64,000 nucleotides of DNA from JAXLVB01 sp046329195 (GTDB lineage: Bacteria > Bacteroidota > Bacteroidia > Cytophagales > Spirosomataceae), in the NCBI GenBank assembly GCA_046329195.1, contig JAXLVB010000002.1:62001-126000 (forward strand), read 5' to 3'. The translations under genes were made by a program, and so were the position numbers. The number at the start of each line of letters is the position of its first letter. Within the stretch, counting starts at the first letter, position 1. This document shows, piece by piece, positions 28,158 through 38,114 of the stretch. A model generated the notes under the pieces. It had not been told where the DNA came from. It searched no databases and saw nothing but the letters and a program-made list of their open reading frames with translations.

Positions 28158-29432
28158 ATGTCTGATTTTGCAGAATTGACCATCGAGGGTAAAACCTATC
28201 AGCTACCCATTGTAGTTGGCTCGGAAGGCGAGAAAGCCATTGATATTAATGTACTCCGTGACCAAACGGGTTACATTACGCTTGATTCAGGGTATAAAAA
28301 TACAGGCGCTACTAAAAGCGCCATTACATTTCTGGATGGTGAAGAAGGAATCTTACGGTACAGAGGCTACGCTATCGAAGACCTCGCCGAAAAAGCATCT
28401 TTCTTAGAAGTAGCCTATTTGCTGATTTATGGCGAACTCCCCAACGCCCAACAGCTTCACGAATTTGATACCGCCGTTCGTCGTCACACCATTGTGAACG
28501 AAGACATGCGCAAAATTTTTGATGGCTTCCCAGTCAATGCACACCCGATGGGCGTGTTGTCGTCGTTGGTGTGTACCATGAGTGCTTTCTATCAAGGAAA
28601 AGCTGGTAACGACGAAAACCTCAACATTATTCGACTGATGGCTAAGTTACCCACTATTGCCACTTGGTCGTACAAAAAATCGCAAGGACATCCTATCAAC
28701 TATCCTAAAAACGAGCTTGATTATTGCTCCAATTTCTTACACATGATGTTTGCGTTGCCCGTTGAGGAATATAAAGTTGACAAAGTTGTTGCAGATGCGC
28801 TAAATAAATTGTTAATTTTGCACGCAGATCATGAGCAAAACTGTTCAACCTCAACAGTTAGGCTGGTAGGTTCGTCAAGAGCCAATCTGTTTTCTTCGAT
28901 TTCAGCAGGAATTAACGCACTTTGGGGGCCACTTCACGGTGGTGCCAACCAAGAAGTTATCGAAATGCTTGAAGCTATCAAAGCCGACGGCGGCGATACG
29001 AAGAAGTACATTGCAATGGCAAAAGACAAGAATTCAGGCTTCCGCTTGATGGGCTTTGGGCACCGAGTCTATAAAAATTTCGACCCACGAGCAAAAATTA
29101 TCAAGGTTGCAGCGGATTCTGTACTCGAAAAACTTGGAATTAACGATCCAGTTTTAGATATTGCCAAAGAATTAGAGGAAGCAGCGCTACACGACGAATA
29201 CTTTGTAGCACGCAAACTCTACCCGAACGTTGATTTCTATTCGGGAATTATTTACCGAGCGCTGGGCATCCCAACCAATATGTTTACGGTGATGTTTGCG
29301 TTAGGTCGCTTGCCAGGCTGGATTGCGCAATGGAAAGAGATGCGAGAAGCGAAAGAACCAATCGGACGCCCTCGGCAGATTTATGTAGGAGCTACGCCTC
29401 GTGCGTATGTTCCGATTGAGAACAGAAACTAA
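28158..29432 (+). CDS. gltA: Citrate synthase
   Basis: A 424-aa type II (hexameric-type) citrate synthase that condenses oxaloacetate and acetyl-CoA at the entry to the TCA cycle. Catalytic regions are intact: GPLHGGANQE with the His, and the signature MGFGHRVYKNFDPRA followed by the C-terminal GRLPGWIAQW. The length is normal. It is transcribed alone, with its own terminator 23 bases after the stop. Confidence 0.97.
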   Translation: MSDFAELTIEGKTYQLPIVVGSEGEKAIDINVLRDQTGYITLDSGYKNTGATKSAITFLDGEEGILRYRGYAIEDLAEKASFLEVAYLLIYGELPNAQQLHEFDTAVRRHTIVNEDMRKIFDGFPVNAHPMGVLSSLVCTMSAFYQGKAGNDENLNIIRLMAKLPTIATWSYKKSQGHPINYPKNELDYCSNFLHMMFALPVEEYKVDKVVADALNKLLILHADHEQNCSTSTVRLVGSSRANLFSSISAGINALWGPLHGGANQEVIEMLEAIKADGGDTKKYIAMAKDKNSGFRLMGFGHRVYKNFDPRAKIIKVAADSVLEKLGINDPVLDIAKELEEAALHDEYFVARKLYPNVDFYSGIIYRALGIPTNMFTVMFALGRLPGWIAQWKEMREAKEPIGRPRQIYVGATPRAYVPIENRN

Positions 29433-29454
29433 CTTTTTCATGGCTTTTATATGG

Positions 29455-29486
29455 AAAGGCTGCCCTGACTCGGGGAAGCCTTTTTT
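29455..29486 (+). terminator. Terminator after citrate synthase
   Basis: AAAGGCT (29455-29461) pairs with AGCCTTT (29477-29483), with an inner CCC/GGG extension across a small mismatch, followed by a T-run to 29486. Confidence 0.75.
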
Positions 29487-29600
29487 GTTGTATGTGCCTC
29501 TATAACGTCAGCCATATTAGGTTTAGTGTATCAATTGTAGAAACAATTAAAGCCGTTTTAGCCTGCTTGTCCTTATCTCTTATTGATTGACATAACGACC

Positions 29601-30353
29601 TTAGTGATTGCTCCACGTAGTTTGAGCTTGGGCCAGTTCCTTGCCTTGGTCGTTGAGGATTTTGTGTACGAAACTCGAATAATTGCCTTCGCTGGACGAT
29701 GAAGTCGCTTGCCCCACAATGCTATCGGCTAGCGTACTTTCGGCTCTGAAGATGATGTCGAAGCTGCGAAGTTGATGGGTGCTCAGAAAATCAGCTGGAA
29801 GCGTTTCGAGCATCCAACCAAAATAGCAGGTATTGTTGGCGTGTTGGTTGTTGTCAATGTCATGCCAACGAATCGAGAAACTTTTCTCATAATCGAACTG
29901 TTCAAACGATGGTATTTTGCCCGATGCGGGTGGAAGAGCTGGTTTGGCCTCATGGACAAAGTTTTTCTCCCGAATCCATTCCGGCATCGTCACTACTCGC
30001 CGTTTTTCGATGTCAAGTACTCCCCACACACTCGTGGCTTCGACCAGTACGGTGCCGTCTGGGAGGGTCATTTCAAACGCACGAAAGCAGAAGTAGCGGT
30101 CGGTGGCTTGGATCCAGCTTTGGAGACAAACTTCGTCGGCGTGGCGGGGTAACCGATGCACCACGATTTTCATACGAGACATCACCCACGAAATATTCAA
30201 TGGAAGCATCTGATAAATAGATACTTCCCAGAGCAAAGAGTGATTCCAAGCGATTTCTTGAAGCAAATTGACCAAGGCAGGCACGGTAAGGTGCCCGTTA
30301 GCATCTACTTCGGTGATTCGAATCGGAAAATGCTGTGTAATGACGTAGGTCAA
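29601..30353 (-). CDS. Acyl-ACP thioesterase
   Basis: A 250-aa protein with two hotdog folds in the FatA/FatB-like arrangement (N-terminal ITEVDANGHLTVPALVNLLQ, C-terminal RWHDIDNNQHANNTCYFGWM carrying the Asn/His catalytic residues). It releases free fatty acids from acyl carrier protein. It is the last gene of a - strand run that includes cdsA, a plausible lipid-metabolism link. Confidence 0.9.
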   Translation of the reverse strand: MTYVITQHFPIRITEVDANGHLTVPALVNLLQEIAWNHSLLWEVSIYQMLPLNISWVMSRMKIVVHRLPRHADEVCLQSWIQATDRYFCFRAFEMTLPDGTVLVEATSVWGVLDIEKRRVVTMPEWIREKNFVHEAKPALPPASGKIPSFEQFDYEKSFSIRWHDIDNNQHANNTCYFGWMLETLPADFLSTHQLRSFDIIFRAESTLADSIVGQATSSSSEGNYSSFVHKILNDQGKELAQAQTTWSNH

Positions 30354-30395
30354 AGGAAAAAATGGGAGTAGTTCGGTAATAAGGAGCGAAGCGTC

Positions 30396-31106
30396 TTAGT
30401 TCCCTTGCTGTCTGATAAAATCGCTGCGTTTGATGTTTTCGGGAGGTAAATCCTCGAAAGCCTTTTTCCATTTGTCATCCTTCAAATCTCCTCGCTTTAC
30501 TGACTTTATAAAATTGGCCCAGGCAAAGGGATTCAAGAAAGGAATCGTCGCTTGGAAGTTACGGTTAGCTGTAGCGTTTAGCTGTTGATTCAGGAAATAC
30601 CGATAGTTGCCTGCCGCACCCATACCCGCTACTTGAGCCATACGTTTGAGGTATTCGGGGTCTGTTGATTTGGCGAGGGCTTCTCGTTGTTTTTCGTCGG
30701 GGAGACGATAATCTATAAAAGCTTGTTTGAATTCTTCTTCGGTGCGGTACGGATACACTTTTACTTCTTGGAGCAATTTGGCATCTTCTCGAAGCTCTAT
30801 CACCGCCGAGTAAGTTTCTTCGGCCACACGAGGAATCACATGGTACTGAGTTTTGTAACCCACATACGTGAAGGTAACCGTATCGCCTGGGTACACGTTC
30901 ATCGAAAAATACCCCTTTGCATCAGTTAGCGTTCCTCTGCCTGCTTTCTGAATAATAATGTAGCAGTTAGGCAACGCTTGGTCTGTTTTACTATCAGTAA
31001 CAATCCCTGTAAACAGCACACGGGTTTGCCCTTGGGCTTGGGCTTTGCCTACAGAAAGGAGAGCGACTTCACTCACCAATACCAAGAAAATATATCGTAG
31101 TTTCAA
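30396..31106 (-). CDS. Exported carboxypeptidase-like regulatory-domain protein
   Basis: A 236-aa protein with a signal peptide (ending near AQAQ), a carboxypeptidase-D-type beta-sandwich (about 30-110, TGIVTDSKTDQALPNCYIII and GTLTDAKGYFSM) and a basic, helical C-terminal half of unknown fold. Such domains occur in Bacteroidota envelope proteins; no catalytic residues are seen. It lies 42 bases before the thioesterase gene. Confidence 0.75.
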   Translation of the reverse strand: MKLRYIFLVLVSEVALLSVGKAQAQGQTRVLFTGIVTDSKTDQALPNCYIIIQKAGRGTLTDAKGYFSMNVYPGDTVTFTYVGYKTQYHVIPRVAEETYSAVIELREDAKLLQEVKVYPYRTEEEFKQAFIDYRLPDEKQREALAKSTDPEYLKRMAQVAGMGAAGNYRYFLNQQLNATANRNFQATIPFLNPFAWANFIKSVKRGDLKDDKWKKAFEDLPPENIKRSDFIRQQGN

Positions 31107-31198
31107 ATTGACTAAATTATGGGTGGGTGAATATGCTTATCTTTGAAAACGCTTGGTTTATACAAATATTGTGCGCTTTGCCGTAACCACCTGTCTGA

Positions 31199-32035
31199 CT
31201 AAAGCATCTTCGCAAAGGTAACAATAAACGGCGCAGATAGCAATAAGCCATCAAAACGGTCAAGGAATCCACCATGTCCTGGAATCACCGAGCCAGAGTC
31301 TTTGATTTGGATGCTTCGTTTAAATAACGATTCAACCAAGTCGCCATAAGTGCCTGCCACCACAATAATGGCACCGATGGCGTACCATTGCCAAGCCAAC
31401 AAATCGTGGAAATACTGCGAAAGCACAAAGGCCACCAACATGGTAGCAGCAAAGCCTCCTAAACTACCTTCCCAAGATTTTTTTGGCGACACTCGTTCAA
31501 AAAGTTTAGTTTTGCCAAACCGAGTTCCTGCAAAATAAGCGCCTGTATCGCTGGCCCACAACAAAAATAGACAACCTAGTACCTTTTGGTAGCTGTAAAA
31601 GCCATCTTGTAGGGCGGTGATGGTAATGAGGGCAAACGGAAGGGCTACATAGATGATACCCAGAAAGGTATAGGCAATGTTTTGGAAAGGCTTGGGGTCG
31701 TCTTTTTTGTAGAGTTTTATAAAGAAAATAACGGTCAACGGTGGCACCATAAAGTAGTAGTCTTGGTAGGGAAGTAGCTCTTGTTCAATCAAGAACGTTA
31801 AGATATTAATAAAAACTCCCACAAATGTTCCGTAATACGTAAGGGGTTGATTACCATCTAAGCCAAGTAGCCGATAAAATTCGATTTGGGTTAAGGTGCC
31901 GATGGCACAAAAAAGCACCAAGTAGCTCCATTGGTTCCAAACCACTGCCGAGATAATAACTGTCACGCCAATGATAGCCGCAATAACACGCTGTGTCAGG
32001 TTGGAATAACCACTAAGTTTTGATTGAATACTCAT
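31199..32035 (-). CDS. cdsA: Phosphatidate cytidylyltransferase
   Basis: A 278-aa membrane protein with about eight helices and the CDP-alcohol precursor signature near the C-terminus (QIKDSGSVIPGHGGFLDRFDG). The conserved central sequence SDTGAYFAGTRFGKTKL is also present. It makes CDP-diacylglycerol from phosphatidic acid and CTP for phospholipid synthesis. The upstream DUF2007 and CPBP genes form a cluster with cdsA that is common in Bacteroidota. Confidence 0.95.
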   Translation of the reverse strand: MSIQSKLSGYSNLTQRVIAAIIGVTVIISAVVWNQWSYLVLFCAIGTLTQIEFYRLLGLDGNQPLTYYGTFVGVFINILTFLIEQELLPYQDYYFMVPPLTVIFFIKLYKKDDPKPFQNIAYTFLGIIYVALPFALITITALQDGFYSYQKVLGCLFLLWASDTGAYFAGTRFGKTKLFERVSPKKSWEGSLGGFAATMLVAFVLSQYFHDLLAWQWYAIGAIIVVAGTYGDLVESLFKRSIQIKDSGSVIPGHGGFLDRFDGLLLSAPFIVTFAKML

Positions 32036-32078
32036 AAAATGATAGGTCGGTCTGGGTTAGTGAATAGGTGTAATTGCG

Positions 32079-32288
32079 TTAGTCTTGAGGGAGTTCGGCA
32101 TCTAAAATAGCTTTGGCAAGGGTGATATTATCGTTATGAACATAGAGTTCACATTTGCCAAATAGATATGAACTGTCCTTTTTGTTGAGTACTACGGCAT
32201 CGATGCCACGGTCGGTGAGGAGGATGCGAGCCAACTCTGCACGATGGGGCATGAGCGAATCAAAGATTTTTGTCCAGTGAGGTGTCAT
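32079..32288 (-). CDS. DUF2007-type small protein
   Basis: About 69 aa from ATG 32288 (MTPHWTKIFDSL). The small domain, with AELARILLTDRGIDAVVLNKKDSS and a C-terminal ELYVHNDNITLAKAIL, matches the DUF2007 / putative signal-transducing family, whose function is not known. Its start overlaps the end of the CPBP gene by 29 bases, so the two are probably translated together. Confidence 0.8.
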   Translation of the reverse strand: MTPHWTKIFDSLMPHRAELARILLTDRGIDAVVLNKKDSSYLFGKCELYVHNDNITLAKAILDAELPQD

Positions 32289-33207
32289 GGTGTGAATGGA
32301 TTGAAATACTACGAATTTGGCGTAACAAGAGCACCACAATAACCAACGAACCTATCGCAGCCATCCATGAAATACTTGGTTTTTCGGCTTGGTCAAGGAT
32401 GGTGACCTTGGTTTTGAACAGATACACCATTAAAAGCGTTACTCCGTTATTGACAAAGTGAGACACAATAGACGCTTGTAAAGAACCCGTCCAGGCTGTT
32501 AAGTAGCCTAACAAAGCTCCTAATAATAGACGGGGAACAAACCCGAAAAATTGGAAGTGGGCCGTACTAAATATAAAAGCACTCACCCAAACGGCCAAAT
32601 GGACGTTTTTGGTGCCTTTTAGCAAAATAGGTTGGAGGGTACCACGAAACACTAATTCTTCGCCGATGGCCGGAATCAGTGCAATAACGATGAGTCCTAC
32701 CACCAGTTGCCAAGGCTCGTTAAACTCAGTCAGAAACTTGGTGACGAGTGCCAATTTCTTTTCTTCTGTTCTGAAAAGGCTGTCAATAGGTTCGGGAAAA
32801 TGCAAGTTTTGGTTCCATTCAGCTACCCAGCCGTTGAACGGAAACGCCGAAACTGTAACAATTGCAATAAGCCCATACAACACGGTGGGGTGTAATGGAG
32901 GGGCAATGGCTGCTAAGGTGGTGCGTTCTATTAAACGAAGATATAGCCATGCCGATGTGCAAAAGCCTACAAGAGCCGAAACACCTTGGAGTACGATGAT
33001 GGCAAGCCAAGAATTAGGATAGCTGGATGGTTGATTGATTACTTTTTGGAATTCATTAAGTGGAACGCCTACCATACTGGCAGCCACAAATTGCCCCAAA
33101 AGGCTTCCAAAAACAAGTCCTAACAAGACGAACCCAAATAACAGCAAAAGCTTGGCTGATACAGGCCGCTGAAGGGAAATAGGCTGAAAAACATCATTTT
33201 GTGTCAT
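32260..33207 (-). CDS. CPBP-family intramembrane glutamic endopeptidase
   Basis: A 315-aa polytopic membrane protein. The family's catalytic motifs are present: GEELVFRG (EExxxR), then STAHFQFFGF and VSHFVNNG further on. Members cleave membrane proteins or process small peptides; the target here is unknown. It is the first gene of the - strand run leading to DUF2007 and cdsA and starts 42 bases from the divergent dusB gene. Confidence 0.9.
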   Translation of the reverse strand: MTQNDVFQPISLQRPVSAKLLLLFGFVLLGLVFGSLLGQFVAASMVGVPLNEFQKVINQPSSYPNSWLAIIVLQGVSALVGFCTSAWLYLRLIERTTLAAIAPPLHPTVLYGLIAIVTVSAFPFNGWVAEWNQNLHFPEPIDSLFRTEEKKLALVTKFLTEFNEPWQLVVGLIVIALIPAIGEELVFRGTLQPILLKGTKNVHLAVWVSAFIFSTAHFQFFGFVPRLLLGALLGYLTAWTGSLQASIVSHFVNNGVTLLMVYLFKTKVTILDQAEKPSISWMAAIGSLVIVVLLLRQIRSISIHSHHDTSLDKNL

Positions 33208-33249
33208 ATCGGTTGTAAATTTGCAAAAAATATACGACTTACGTCGCTT

Positions 33250-34236
33250 ATGGTTAAAATTGGAACGATAGAATTAGGTGATTTTCCGCTTTTGTTGGCA
33301 CCTATGGAGGATGTCTCAGACCCTCCCTTTAGAGCGGTATGTAAGGAAGGCGGCGCCGACTTGATGTACACCGAGTTCATCTCATCAGAAGGACTGATTC
33401 GAGATGCTGCTAAAAGTGTTCAGAAATTGGACATTTTTGAATACGAACGCCCCATTGGGATTCAACTGTTTGGCTCTGATGTCGAAACAATGGCGAGCTG
33501 CGCCGAAATAGCAACCCGAGTTCAGCCCGATTTGATAGACATCAACTACGGATGTCCCGTGAAGCAAGTAGCCTGCCGAGGGGCAGGGGCAGCCTTGTTG
33601 CAGGATATTCCTAAAATGGTAAAAATGACAGAGGCGGTGGTGAAGGCCACGCACCTGCCCGTTACGGTCAAGACACGCCTCGGCTGGGACGATTCGACCA
33701 AAAATATCGAAGAAGTGGCCGAAAGATTGCAAGATATTGGCATTCAGGCGCTTACTATACATGGGCGTACCCGAGCACAACTCTACAAAGGCGATGCAGA
33801 TTGGACACTTATCGGAAAAGTTCGAGAAAACCCTCGAATCCAGATTCCAATTTTTGGGAATGGGGATATTGATTCTCCCGAAAAAGCCCTTGAATATCGC
33901 AATCGCTATGGTGTTGATGGTATCATGATTGGGCGGGCGAGCATTGGGTATCCGTGGATTTTCAACGAAATCAAGCATTTTCTGCGCACAGGTGAGCATT
34001 TAGCACCGCCTACGGTACAAGACCGTATTGATGCGTGTCAGAAGCACTTGCAGTTTAGTATTCGTTGGAAGGGTGAAAAACTCGGAATTTTGGAAATGCG
34101 CCGTCACTATGCCAACTATTTTAGAGGGCTTGAGAATGTGAAGCAGTACCGGATGCGCTTGGTTGACACCATGTCTATCCACGAAATCGAAGGGATTTTA
34201 CACGAATTAGCAGAGCAATACGTTGTGGCTGTATAA
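33250..34236 (+). CDS. dusB: tRNA-dihydrouridine synthase
   Basis: About 328 aa from ATG 33250; an upstream start at 33199 would overlap the divergent CPBP gene. A FMN-dependent TIM barrel with APMEDVSDPPFR at the N-terminus, the catalytic Cys in GCPVKQVACRGAGAALL, and TIHGRTRAQLYKG. It reduces uridines in the tRNA D-loop. TAAATTTG at 33216-33223 matches the -7 box; the -33 spacing is short. It is followed 9 bases later by the glycosyltransferase gene. Confidence 0.94.
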   Translation: MVKIGTIELGDFPLLLAPMEDVSDPPFRAVCKEGGADLMYTEFISSEGLIRDAAKSVQKLDIFEYERPIGIQLFGSDVETMASCAEIATRVQPDLIDINYGCPVKQVACRGAGAALLQDIPKMVKMTEAVVKATHLPVTVKTRLGWDDSTKNIEEVAERLQDIGIQALTIHGRTRAQLYKGDADWTLIGKVRENPRIQIPIFGNGDIDSPEKALEYRNRYGVDGIMIGRASIGYPWIFNEIKHFLRTGEHLAPPTVQDRIDACQKHLQFSIRWKGEKLGILEMRRHYANYFRGLENVKQYRMRLVDTMSIHEIEGILHELAEQYVVAV

Positions 34237-34245
34237 CTCAGCGCC

Positions 34246-35763
34246 ATGAATAAAAAACTGCTCCTGTTGCTTTGCTTAGTGCTGGCCAAATTTGTCATTC
34301 AATATGCGTTGATAAGTCCTGCTTATGAGCTGCATCGTGACGAATTCCTCCATTTAGACCAAGGCGACCATTTGGCTTGGGGGTATTTGTCGGTACCACC
34401 CGTCACTTCATGGATTTCGTTCATTATTAAGGCATTAGGCAATGGGGTGTTTTGGGTGAAATTCTTTCCTTGTTTGTTTGGGGCACTCACCCTGATAGTG
34501 GTTTGGAAAACGGTCGAGTTACTCAAGGGCAGTTGGTTTGCCTTCCTGTTGGGAGGGCTCTCGGTGCTATTTTCGGTCATTCTTCGCATCAATACGCTGT
34601 ATCAACCCAATTCGTTAGACATTTTACTTTGGACGTCGTTTTATTATACACTCCTTCGTTATTTTTCTGATAATCAGGCTAAATGGCTTTGGATTGCTGC
34701 CATAATCCTAGCGTTGGGCTTCCTGAACAAATACAATATCTTGTTTTTGGTGCTGGGACTAACCCCTGCTTTGTTGCTCACGCCTCAGCGAAGAATTTTC
34801 CTGAATAAATATTTGTATGGAGCGCTAGCCCTGGCTTTGTTGTTGGTGTTGCCCAACCTAATTTGGCAATACACGCATGGTTTTCCAGTAATTAGCCATC
34901 TCGATGCCCTTGCCAACATTCAACTGGTCAATGTCAACCGCATTGACTTTTTGAAAGAGCAGCTCCTCTACTTTTTCGGAGCATTTTTTGTGCTGATAGC
35001 TGGCTGGATTTCGTTGGTAGTGTATCCGCCATTTCGTTCGTACCGATTTTTGGCGTGGTCGCTGCTCTGCACCTTGGCCATTTTTGTGTATTTCAAGGCC
35101 AAAAGTTACTATGCCATTGGCCTATACCCGATTTATCTTGCCTTTGGGGCGGTGTATTTGGAGCAACTTTTAGCCAAAGGTTGGAAGCGTTACTTGCGTC
35201 TGGTAGCCATTGCGGTGCCGATTGTGCTTTTTGTTCCATTGATTCATGTAGTGTTTCCAGTGGATGAACCTGCCGTAATTAAGCAAAATGCACAACGATT
35301 CAAAGCACTCAATCTGTTACGCTGGGAAGACGGCAAAGACCATGATTTGCCTCAAGATTTTGCCGATATGCAGGGCTGGAAAGAACTGGCTCAAAAAGTA
35401 GAAAAAGCCTATCAAGCTATCCCCGACAAAGAACATACGCTCGTGTTGTGTGATAATTACGGCCAGGCGGGAGCTATTAATTTTTATACCAACGGACGAC
35501 TCAAGGCCTATTCCATGCATGCCGACTACAAACACTGGATACCGTTGGATAAGCCCATCCTGAACGTGATTTTGGTAAAAAATGCAGACGACGACGATGT
35601 ATCAAGAGCAGAAGAAAAGCCACTTTTTGAGTCAATAACTCATGTGAGTACCGTTGAAAATGAATTTGCCCGTGAAAAGGGAACCCGTATTTTTGTATTG
35701 CTTCGTGCCAAAATAGACGTTAATCAGCGACTTCGGGGCGAAATCGCTGAAAATGTTCTGTGA
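34246..35763 (+). CDS. GT-C membrane glycosyltransferase (ArnT/PMT, family 39-like)
   Basis: A 505-aa protein with about 11-12 membrane helices and the first-loop acidic pair (HRDEF, residues about 32-36) typical of lipid-phosphate-sugar-dependent glycosyltransferases. A soluble C-terminal part follows from about residue 345. It moves a sugar from a polyprenyl phosphate to an unknown envelope acceptor. It is probably co-transcribed with dusB. Confidence 0.85.
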   Translation: MNKKLLLLLCLVLAKFVIQYALISPAYELHRDEFLHLDQGDHLAWGYLSVPPVTSWISFIIKALGNGVFWVKFFPCLFGALTLIVVWKTVELLKGSWFAFLLGGLSVLFSVILRINTLYQPNSLDILLWTSFYYTLLRYFSDNQAKWLWIAAIILALGFLNKYNILFLVLGLTPALLLTPQRRIFLNKYLYGALALALLLVLPNLIWQYTHGFPVISHLDALANIQLVNVNRIDFLKEQLLYFFGAFFVLIAGWISLVVYPPFRSYRFLAWSLLCTLAIFVYFKAKSYYAIGLYPIYLAFGAVYLEQLLAKGWKRYLRLVAIAVPIVLFVPLIHVVFPVDEPAVIKQNAQRFKALNLLRWEDGKDHDLPQDFADMQGWKELAQKVEKAYQAIPDKEHTLVLCDNYGQAGAINFYTNGRLKAYSMHADYKHWIPLDKPILNVILVKNADDDDVSRAEEKPLFESITHVSTVENEFAREKGTRIFVLLRAKIDVNQRLRGEIAENVL

Positions 35764-35778
35764 GTTGATGCCTTATCA

Positions 35779-36174
35779 TCAGTACGTTAGTTGGATTTCG
35801 AGCGTTTTGTTGGTATCGCAATCAAACAAGGTTTTTTCGTAAGCTGGGGGGCCAAATGTTCCCTTTGCATTGTTCGAAAACCCATATCCTTCTTTCGGAA
35901 TACCCATCAAGTTGGTATCCATCTTGCGGTTATTGTTTTCGTCATGAAACAAGCGAATACTATACTTTCCGCTCGGAATATCGGCAAAAACATACTCGGC
36001 ACGCAGGTTTTGAATCGTAATGGCCAGCTGTTTTACTACCTTTTTTTGTTCGTCCATGAGTTGTACCATCACCATGCCGTTATTACTTTTTAGTCCAGTT
36101 ACATTGAGCTTGATTTGGTGGGTATTCGATACCAGCAGATTGGATAAACAAGCAAATAATATGGTAGCGAGCAT
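35779..36174 (-). CDS. DUF2141 secreted protein
   Basis: A 131-aa protein with a short signal peptide and a beta-sandwich with VTGLKSNNGMVMVQL, RLFHDENNNRKMDTNLMGIP and GYGFSNNA, the recognisable core of DUF2141. Function unknown. It is convergent with the glycosyltransferase gene, with 15 bases between the stops. The 226-base gap upstream has no other gene; TAGTTTTG at 36350-36357 is a -7-like box for the polX-like gene. Confidence 0.85.
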   Translation of the reverse strand: MLATILFACLSNLLVSNTHQIKLNVTGLKSNNGMVMVQLMDEQKKVVKQLAITIQNLRAEYVFADIPSGKYSIRLFHDENNNRKMDTNLMGIPKEGYGFSNNAKGTFGPPAYEKTLFDCDTNKTLEIQLTY

Positions 36175-36400
36175 TGTATAAAAAAGTTGTGGGTTGGATA
36201 ATTAAAGACCATTAAAGAAACGAAATTTCTGCTTGAAAATTGGAGGGCAACTTAGCAAGTTTCCTTTTTCCTTCTTCTCGTAAGTGTCAAATTTGAGTTT
36301 CATTTTTTGAATAACACGCTTCAAAAGTCAATTTAGATTCAGAAAATAGTAGTTTTGAAGTAGATTTTAAGGCCAATTTACCAAATTCCTGAATTGTTTT

Positions 36401-38086
36401 ATGCAAAACGCCGACATCATCGAAGTGTTAGAACTGACTGCCAAGTTGTTAGAACTACATGGCGAGAATGAGTTTAAGATACGCACGTATTCCAGTGCCG
36501 CCTTTCAATTAGATAAATCGCCACTTGATTTAGTAACGACGTCGGTCGAAGACCTCATCAAAACGCCTGGCGTGGGTAAAAGCATGGCTTTGAAGATTGA
36601 AGAAATCCGAACGACGGGGCAGCTAGCTGAACTGAACGATTTGCTGGCTCGTACTCCCGAGGGCGTGATAGAAATGTTTAAGGTACAAGGCATTGGCGCT
36701 AAAAAAATCCGTCAGATTTGGCTTGAAGTAGGTATTGATAACCTGCACGATTTGCTCTTGGCTTGTGAAGACAACCGTATTGCTCATCTGAAAGGCTTTG
36801 GCGAGAGAACCCAAGCTACTATTCGAGAGTCGCTGTTGTTTTTGTTTAGCAATGCCTCCAAACTGCGCATGGATAAGGCCGAAGCATTGGCGCAAGTACT
36901 GTATGATGAGCTCGAAAAACAATTTTCTGAAGTAGAAATGGTCGGCGAGTTGCGGCGTAAGTCAGAAGTTGTCAGTGTGATTCAACTAGTAGTAGGCGCC
37001 GAAAGCCCGATGGTCGTACAACGGCTGTTGAATAGCCTTGAATTTTTGCAACAAGACGAAGCAATCTCTTCGCCGTTTGTGTGGCGAGGGAAGTTTGTGG
37101 ATAAGGCGATTCCGATAGAAGTACTGATTTGCACACCATCGGTGTTTCAAAAAGAGGTATTTATCCATACAGCTGCCCCTGCGCACTTGGCACAACGTAC
37201 GGCTAATGGAACTCTTTTACAAGTAGTTCAAAAACAGGCAATTATCTCTGAAGAAGAAGTGTATGAAAAAGCAGGTGTTCCCTTTGTGATTCCTGAAATG
37301 CGAGAAGGAACGTTTGAGTTAGACTGGTTAAAGACCCACCAAAACGAGGAACTTATAACTTGGGAAGCTCTCAAAGGAATTTTGCACAATCACAGCACCT
37401 ACTCTGACGGAAAACATAGCTTGGCCGAGATGGCTCGTTTTTGTAAAGAACTGGGGTTTGACTATTTGGGTATAGCCGACCACTCCAAAACGGCAAGTTA
37501 TGCCAATGGTCTGAACGAATACCGAGTTAAACAGCAGCATGAAGAAATTGAGCGTCTTAATGCGGAATTGGCCCCTTTTAAGATTTTGAAAGGGATTGAA
37601 TCCGATATTTTGGCAGATGGCTCCTTAGATTATACCGATGACATATTAGCCAGCTTTGACTATGTTGTTGCCTCGGTGCATCAAAACTTAAAAATGGATA
37701 AGCACAAAGCCACGCAGCGGTTGCTTAGAGCCATAGAAAATCCATACACCACCATTTTAGGACATCCTACTGGGCGGTTGTTGTTGAGTAGAGAAGGGTA
37801 TCCGGTTGACTACAAGGTTATTATTGACGCATGTGCCGAAAAAGGGGTGGTCATCGAAATCAATGCAAGTCCCTATCGCTTAGACTTGGACTGGCGTTGG
37901 ATTCAATACTGCCTCGACAAGGGAGTCATGCTCAGTATCAACCCTGACGCCCACGAGAAGGATGGTTATTTTGACATGCACTATGGCGTAGCGATTGCTC
38001 GAAAAGGAGGCCTCACCAAAGCGATGACCTTCAATGCGCTGTCACTCAACGAGATGGAAGCCTATTTAGCAAAACGCCGACCGTAA
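36401..38086 (+). CDS. PolX-type protein: degenerate polymerase domain fused to a PHP phosphoesterase
   Basis: A 561-aa protein with an N-terminal 8-kDa-like/helix-hairpin-helix part (TPGVGKSMALKIEEI; VQGIGAKKIRQIW), a family X nucleotidyltransferase region, and a C-terminal PHP domain. In the polymerase region the usual RRxxExxxDxD reads RRKSEVVSVIQ: the two catalytic Asp positions are Val193 and Gln195, so polymerisation is unlikely. The PHP metal site looks intact (LHNHSTYSDG with His329/His331, ADHSK, SVHQN, GHPTG, NPDAHEKD). It probably acts as a 3'-5' exonuclease or phosphoesterase in DNA repair. Confidence 0.9.
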   Translation: MQNADIIEVLELTAKLLELHGENEFKIRTYSSAAFQLDKSPLDLVTTSVEDLIKTPGVGKSMALKIEEIRTTGQLAELNDLLARTPEGVIEMFKVQGIGAKKIRQIWLEVGIDNLHDLLLACEDNRIAHLKGFGERTQATIRESLLFLFSNASKLRMDKAEALAQVLYDELEKQFSEVEMVGELRRKSEVVSVIQLVVGAESPMVVQRLLNSLEFLQQDEAISSPFVWRGKFVDKAIPIEVLICTPSVFQKEVFIHTAAPAHLAQRTANGTLLQVVQKQAIISEEEVYEKAGVPFVIPEMREGTFELDWLKTHQNEELITWEALKGILHNHSTYSDGKHSLAEMARFCKELGFDYLGIADHSKTASYANGLNEYRVKQQHEEIERLNAELAPFKILKGIESDILADGSLDYTDDILASFDYVVASVHQNLKMDKHKATQRLLRAIENPYTTILGHPTGRLLLSREGYPVDYKVIIDACAEKGVVIEINASPYRLDLDWRWIQYCLDKGVMLSINPDAHEKDGYFDMHYGVAIARKGGLTKAMTFNALSLNEMEAYLAKRRP

Positions 38087-38114
38087 ATCAAAACGAGCTG
38101 CCAGGGTTTTAGTT

